NCBI GenBank assembly: GCA_933228675.1 | Contig: OW121743.1 | Coordinates: 84,530,938 to 84,594,937 of the forward strand | From: Stomorhina lunata | Taxonomy: Eukaryota; Arthropoda; Insecta; Diptera; Rhiniidae | Length of the DNA: 64,000 nt | Direction: 5' to 3' | Shown here: positions 58,567 to 64,000 of the stretch, in pieces | Layout of the letters: each line of letters opens with the position of its first letter | How positions within the stretch are numbered: the stretch's first letter is position 1 | Translations under genes and position numbers: made by a program | Notes under the pieces: generated by a model | What the model was told of the DNA's origin: nothing | What the model saw: the letters and a program-made list of their open reading frames with translations, nothing else | Databases searched by the model: none

Positions 58567-59844
58567 AAGAGTGCTCTAAATAAAATTTGTAGTTGGATTT
58601 TCTTAAATAAAAATCAAACCTTTTAATATAAAAACTCTACAAAATACGCAAATATAATGACATATTAAAATGTTTACTTAGTACTCGGGTTTTGAAAAAT
58701 TATCGACTTTTTTCGGAAACCCTCCCATTAAAGATTTTACAGTTGCTTCTGATACCTTTTTGGAGCATGTGTTTCACCTGCGCTTAAAATCGGACATGTT
58801 CTTGGAAATCTTTCCTGTGTTCTTCAATTCCTTTTTTACCAGAGCCCAATACCTTTCCACAGGCCGAAGTTCTGGACAGTTAGGTGGATTTGCCTCTCGT
58901 GGTACAAAAATGACATTATTCCTTGAGTACCACTCAAGTGCCTTTTTTCCATAATGGCATGATGCCAAATCGGGCCAAAAAAATGTAGTCACTCTGTGCT
59001 CTCTTAAAAAGGGTAACAACCGTTTTTGTAGGCACTCCTTTATATAAATTTCTGTGTTTATTGTGCCAGATGCCACAAATACTTTACTTCTTTTGCCACA
59101 ACTGCAAATAGCTTGCCACACGAGAAACTTCTTAGGAAGTTTTGTTTGTTTTTTTTGTGCGAAACTCTTGCCGAACATTGCCCCGTTTATCAACAACATA
59201 AAAATCTTGACCAGAAAGTTGAGAAAAGTCTGCCAGTACGTATGTTTCATCATCCATCAAACAACGGGTGTATTTTTTTATAAAAGCAGACTTCAATTTT
59301 TTCGCTCGTTTTTTTGCTTCTAAGTTCTTTATAGCATTGCGATCTGGAACCTTTTGGACTTTGTATGTCTTCAGTCCAGCATAAGCTTTGACTCTATGTG
59401 CAAAATTCGTAGAACATTTCACCGTACGAGCTGCTTTTCTTAAAGAAGTGTTAGGCGCTCTTCGAAAGAGTCGCTCGACTTCTTTTGCCTTACCAATATC
59501 TGTAGGACCTTTTTTCCTCCCTGATCCAGGTTTTCTTTCAATGCTCAGGTTTTCCTTATACCGTCTGATGGCATTAGAAACCGTTCGAGGGTCAACTTTA
59601 AAATTTTTAGCTATTTTTTTAAAAGTCCATAACGGATTTTTTTGAAAAGTTTTAATTATATATTCACGAACTTTTTTTTCGCAGTCCATTTTGATTGAAA
59701 TAACTATTGAAAATTAATAATTTTTAAAATAATAGTATCTGACATATCTATAGAAACTAACTTGATCAAAAAATAAATTATTTCTTGCACTATGGATAAA
59801 TTTTGTCTAAAATAGTAAATGCATATTTTTTTTAGAACACTCTT
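58567..59844 (-). mobile_element. Tc1/mariner-like transposon, copy 2 (inverted)
   Basis: 1278 bp, same ends as copy 1 (AAGAGTGCTCTAAA; reversed AAGAGTGTTCTAAA), TA on each side (58565-58566, 59845-59846), opposite orientation, about 1.8 kb from copy 1. The two copies are highly similar throughout. It lies about 500 bases upstream of the putative Cyp4g15 start site, in the same direction as the gene. Confidence 0.93.
58774..59689 (-). pseudogene. Transposase of Tc1-like copy 2, frameshifted
   Basis: Starts at 59689 (MDCEKKVREY) and matches the transposase at 55634 closely. It breaks at about 59153, where a run of seven A in copy 1 is eight A here (plus-strand T-run at 59149-59156), shifting the frame; the rest continues in another frame to 58774. 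A second lesion is TGA where copy 1 has TGG, just after FKRR. So this copy cannot make a full transposase. Confidence 0.9.
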
Positions 59845-59846
59845 TA

Positions 59847-60511
59847 TTTGTGTGTTACTAGGTAGCTTAAGCTTATTTCGTCAGAAGCTAATTAGCTCAT
59901 AAGACTAAATGTTTTAATTAGTACTGCCCTATTTGATTGGATGCAATTGAGAATTTACAACACACAAACTTTTATATTTTAGTAAATGAGATATGCTGAG
60001 ATTTACAAATGTCTGGATCAACATTATCAATAATAATAATTTTAAATCCCTACATATTTATTATAATACCCTAACATTTTGATAAATTGTTCTTAGATAT
60101 TTCCTAATTTTCAAGAATACTGATCTTCTGAAGTTTTGATGATTAATTACGATTGCGAGAGAAGCTAATATATTAAGGAATGGGGTGCGCTACTTATTGA
60201 CTACATATTAAGTATTATTACAATCTAAATTACAGGCAATACCCCTATGTACATTGAAGCTAGAACAAGCTGTGGCTTAGTTGGTTGGTACGTCGACTAC
60301 TAAGCGTAACATATCATATACTGCCTGGGTCATAGCCCCTGTCAACGGCAAAACATCAATTACTGTAATTATTAATTTCTATTAAAGATATTAATTATCA
60401 GCATCTTTCATCGGCTGTAAGGCAAATACAGCATTAACACGCTGTCGATGTAGAATAAATAAAATTGGCTATAGAACAAAAAACTTAAATAATGCTTCTA
60501 CCTAAGAACAG
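59847..60511. other. Intergenic sequence, nothing recognised
   Basis: Unique-looking. At 60268-60345 TGGCTTAGTTGG resembles a tRNA A box but no tRNA fold follows. Confidence 0.4.
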
Positions 60512-60810
60512 ATGATGCAACCTCTTACTTACTTAAATGGCTTGTATTTGATCTTGCGCCCTATTCTCAAAATTAGTAGGCCAAGCCTTGAAAGATTTTC
60601 CGCTCCTCGGTCTTTCCATCGAAGATTCGGACGTCCTCTTCAACGAGTTCCCTCGGGATCATTTTCGAACACTTTTCTTCTTTCAACTCAGCCGCTGCTG
60701 GTTAATAAGATTTATTATGTCGATGACAGCGGTAATCATTGTTGACGCCGACTGGACCAACAAGTTTTAGTTTAATCTTTCTCTCAAAAATTCCAATGGC
60801 AATTACAGTG
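60512..60810 (-). pseudogene. Degenerate retroelement fragment related to 40800-41240
   Basis: CTTGAAAGATTTTCCGCTCC, TCGGTCTTTCCATC, GTTGACGCCGACTGGACCAA and TCTCAAAAATTCCAA parallel the fragment at 40860-41060 in the same order. It is too diverged to read a protein. Confidence 0.5.
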
Positions 60811-60877
60811 TTAAAATAAAGTTGCATCTCTCCTTTATAAAGAATATAGACCAATTTGAGTGAATATTACTTCTAAA

Positions 60878-61643
60878 AAAAACAAGTAAGAAAGAGCTAT
60901 AGTCGGTCAAGTCCGACCATACAATACTATTCCCCACTAAGGTCAAAGGTGTTCTTTTTCCTGTGTTAAGACAAATATTTGCAAAATTTTGCCATCATAC
61001 AAAAATTTTCTCAAAACTTATATATTAAAGCTGTTTCCGTCATTTGGACTTATATGAGAGCTAGGGTCAAATGTGAACCGATTATCTATAAATTTATCAG
61101 ATTGATAACAGTTGCTACAAAAATTATGTATGCAAAAATAAATTTAAAATTCTCATTATCTTCAGATTTACGAGCGTTTTAGTGATTTTTGTCTCATTTG
61201 ACAGAAGAGTTGGGAGCTATGGTCAAATATGGACCGATTTCAACGAAATTTGGATTTTAGTTTACATAAGCATTATTTGTTTTAAATTTCATGAAAAAAT
61301 ATTGATATTTGTTGCCAATATATCAATTCCGGGAAGTGAGACATAGGGGAGGTACCATAAATAATGGAGCGATTTTGACCAATTTCAATAGCCATGATCC
61401 CATTATAAAAAAAAAAAATGAATTGCGACCTGTACTTTGATTACATGGTTTACATGGGGTCCAGCCAGCCAGCCGTCCAGATAGACGGACGGATTGACAT
61501 CGCTAAATCGACTCAGAAAGTGATTCTAAGCCTATTGGTATACTAAAAGGTGGGTCTAAGACAAATATTTCTTTGCGTTACATGCATAAGCACAAACTTA
61601 TAATACCCTTTCCAAATACATATGATGGTGAAGGGTATAAAAA
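60878..61643. mobile_element. Hairpin-ended interspersed repeat, family B, complete copy
   Basis: Starts AAACAAGTAAGAAAGAGC with hairpin GTCGGTCAAGTCCGAC; ends TGATGGTGAAGGGTATAAA. It contains CCAGCCAGCCAGCCGTCCAG and ATAGACGGACGGATTGACAT, a run of GACGG type as in GTCY-bearing mini-me/DINE elements. No coding capacity. It provides the empty site (ATTTCTTTGCGTTACATGC at about 61568) for the Tc1 insertion at 55479. Confidence 0.75.
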
Positions 61644-63105
61644 TACATGGGCTTTAAACCCTTTAAATCACCCGGGCCGTAAGTACTCTAACCGGTAAAC
61701 TAAAAATGGTGGCAAAAACGCTTATTCTTGATTTGCTGTATCGTCCTAACCTATATCCCTATTATGTTGAGAAAGACCAAGCTAATCGTGGGAAATACTT
61801 CTTATATGGGACCTTGTTACTTCTGTAGAGATTGGAGAAACACATTTGCAGAATATGAGCAGGAGTTCTACATGCGCAGATGATTTGGCAATATCAGTTA
61901 TGCTCAAGAACCTACTAGTGAGACCTATCTTCTTAAGGGTTGCTGAAATCCCTTTTTTATAAGACCACACTACATATGCTAATGCATTGTGAAGGAACTA
62001 AGCTAAAAAATTATTTTTCTGTCCACACGGCTACAAATGGATGAGATTTTGTTGAATTGGATGTGTTTTGGAGGAATGTTTAGTTTCAGGAATAAATCTC
62101 CTACTTCGTTTGAACACATACCATTGTAGTAGCGATAGAACAATGAGTTAATAGAGTTGTCTACTCTACTGTTACCAATTACTACATTCAACCGGATATA
62201 AGAGTAGTATTCCATTTTCGGTACGATAAAGGTGGCATAACAAGTAAAGAAATCAGTTGGTATGAATTGTGTCTTACACCGCTTGAGAATTCCGAGACAC
62301 TTGATGCTTCTTTCGACACTTGGAAAATGTTTTTAGTCCAACGGACAGACATAACACTGAATTTGTATGCACATAACGTCTAGAGTTTTAGATTCCCCAA
62401 TATTTGTGCAAACCATAATTAAAGCAAGTTTTTGATTCCCCAATATTTGGAAAACCTTTAATTGCAGCTTTAATTCACGCTTTTTTTCAAAAGACTCTAT
62501 AATATAAAGATGTTGCACTTCTATACATTGATTTGTCGTATGGTCGTTTTGAAAAGTCTCATAAAAAAGAGAGTATACCGCTTTTACTCTAATTCGAAAA
62601 CAACTAATAAAGACGTGCTCATGAAATTAATGTTTTGGATATTACGGGCATTTAAATCGACCCCATTTGCGGTTAGGTCTGAATTTTTGCGTATTATTCA
62701 TCTTTTATGTCATGACATTAATCTCAAACATACTTGCCCTATAGTTGAAAGAATATAAATGGTAAATGTTGCTATCAAAAGAGAGTAGATAGGATTGTAA
62801 GTTTGAAACCTTGCGGTTTTACAACAACTCTTATAGTTCTAACTATTTTGTCAAGGGTTCCTCAGAAACCCACTTACTTCGAGTTAATTGAAAGGGTCTA
62901 GCGAATAGTACGACTTTTATAATGGGTGCCCTTGGCAGCATCCCATTTGATGTATTAAATGTGAGTATGCTTTTCCTCAAGGACCATAACAATTATGACT
63001 TTTATCGAAAAAGTAAAAAAGTAACTGTTATTTTTTAACTTTAATTTTAAAAATCAAAAACAAAAGTTATTTTTTACCATTAACATGTTTAAAATAAAAT
63101 AAAAA
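61644..63105. other. Intergenic, old retroelement debris
   Basis: Several short open frames, none with a recognisable complete domain. At 62870-62975 the plus strand reads, through stops, like the segment after the RT domain of I/R1-type elements (TTGAAAGGGTC, GGGTGCCCTTGGCAGCATCC). The rest is not recognised. Confidence 0.4.
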
Positions 63106-63725
63106 TAGTAAATTTTGAGAAAAAAAGAAAATTTTGAGAAAATTCCCTATAAAAATAGGAAATTTTGAGAAAATTCCCTATAAAAATAGGAAATTTTGAG
63201 AAAATTCCCTATAAAAATAGAAAATTTTGAGAAAATGCCCTATAAAAATAGGAAATTTTGAAAAAAATTCCCTATAAAAATAGGAAATTTTGAGAAAATT
63301 CCCTATAAAAATAGGAAATTTTGAAAAAATTCCCTATAAAAATAAGAAAATTTTGAGAAAATTCCCTATAAAAATAGGAAATTTTGAGAAAATTCCCTAT
63401 AAAAATAGGAAATTTTATAGGGAATTTTGAGAAAATTCCCTATAAAAATAGGAAATTTTGAGAAAATTCCCTATAAAAATAGGAAATTTTGAGAAAATTC
63501 CCTATAAAAATAGAAAATTTTGAAAAAATTCCCTATAAAAATAGGAAATTTTGAGAAAATTCCCTATAAAAATAGGAAATTTTGAGAAAATTCCCTGTAA
63601 ACATAGGACATTTTGTGAAAATTCCCTATAAAAATAGGAAATTTTTAGAAAATTACATTTAAAAATAGGACATTTTGAAAAAATGTTCCTATAAAAATAG
63701 GAAATTTTGATAAAATTTCCTTTAA
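63106..63725. repeat. 31-bp satellite array
   Basis: About 20 units of exactly 31 bp with TAGGAAATTTTGAGAAAATT and CCCTATAAAAA. CCTAT and ATAGG form a small dyad in each unit. One unit boundary has a rearrangement (63411-63430). The scaffold is the same as in the 29-bp satellite. Confidence 0.95.
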
Positions 63726-64000
63726 AAATAACTTTATTTCTGTTAAAAAAAGTGAGGAAATAACTTTTATTTCTGGTTCAAAAAATAAAAGTTAAAAAAT
63801 AGCTTTTATTTTTGACTTTTAAAATAAAAGTTAAAAAATAAAAAATATCTTAGAATATAAATATCTTGACCAAGACCATCCAAATTGTATTTTTGTTTTT
63901 TTTTTCTACGACAACTTCTTCTGGTTGATTTTTTTTAATCAAAAATTTTAAAGTAACAGTTATTTTCGGTGCCTGCTTTTCCTACCTTAAGTCTCGATGT
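63726..64000. other. AT-rich end of window
   Basis: TAAAAGTTAAAAAATA-type simple repeats (63770-63850), then unique sequence to the window end. No gene seen. Confidence 0.4.

Noticed and set aside
60268..60345. TGGCTTAGTTGG, like a tRNA A box
   Set aside because: The expected B box is only GGGTCATAGCCCC and the acceptor stem does not close; not a tRNA gene.
61782..62758. Short open frames on both strands
   Set aside because: No recognisable domain, no splice structure; most likely retroelement debris or chance.

Overview
This 64 kb window is nuclear DNA of a fly, most likely a calyptrate dipteran (blowfly, house fly or flesh fly group). It is very AT-rich, has GT/AG introns, and carries five protein-coding genes whose closest relatives I recognise are Drosophila genes. 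There is nothing bacterial in it: no operons, ribosome binding sites or CRISPR. The naming of the fly group is inference, based on the gene set plus the many short repeats typical of calyptrate genomes.

Layout. (1) 581-6479, minus: Gapvd1 (Rab5 GEF/RasGAP endocytosis factor), eight exons, 1781 aa. (2) 6.5-16.3 kb: intergenic, with a hairpin-ended repeat (7.1-8.7 kb), a decayed Tc1-like transposon, a mobile element filled with a 30-bp satellite (10.3-11.6 kb), a palindromic MITE and a 188-bp duplication. (3) 16348-16848, plus: Bud31 splicing factor, two exons. (4) 18917-22663, plus: a ZAD-C2H2 zinc-finger gene with two tandem, interchangeable 3' cassettes. (5) 24682-25866, plus: Uba5, intronless. 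(6) 26.4-31.5 kb: a 5.1 kb array of a 29-bp satellite with a 1718-bp higher-order duplication. (7) 32999-57784, minus: Cyp4g15, five exons and 584 aa spread over 24.8 kb, because introns 3 (13.4 kb) and 1 (9.1 kb) are packed with satellites, transposons and tandem duplications. (8) 57.8-64 kb: Cyp4g15 promoter, a second Tc1-like copy inverted relative to the one in intron 1, another hairpin-ended repeat, retroelement debris and a 31-bp satellite.

The genes are housekeeping or cuticle/hydrocarbon-type genes with no shared pathway: endocytosis (Gapvd1), splicing (Bud31), UFM1 activation (Uba5), a CYP4G P450, and a probable DNA-binding regulator. By memory the Drosophila orthologues lie on the X around 10B-10C (one is named l(1)10Bb), so this looks like conserved Muller-A synteny; that is recollection, not something I could check.

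The most interesting points are: the zinc-finger gene, where the common exon ends after the first half (CxxC) of a finger and two downstream cassettes each supply an in-frame second half; a mobile element whose body is a satellite array, with both ends recognisable at two sites; three satellites of 29, 30 and 31 bp that share one scaffold; an inverted pair of Tc1-like elements bracketing the first exon and promoter of Cyp4g15, one nested in another repeat with the empty site visible elsewhere in the window; and a 47-bp perfect hairpin in a Cyp4g15 intron. Exon borders were read by eye from splice signals, phase and homology; all gene models close in frame.
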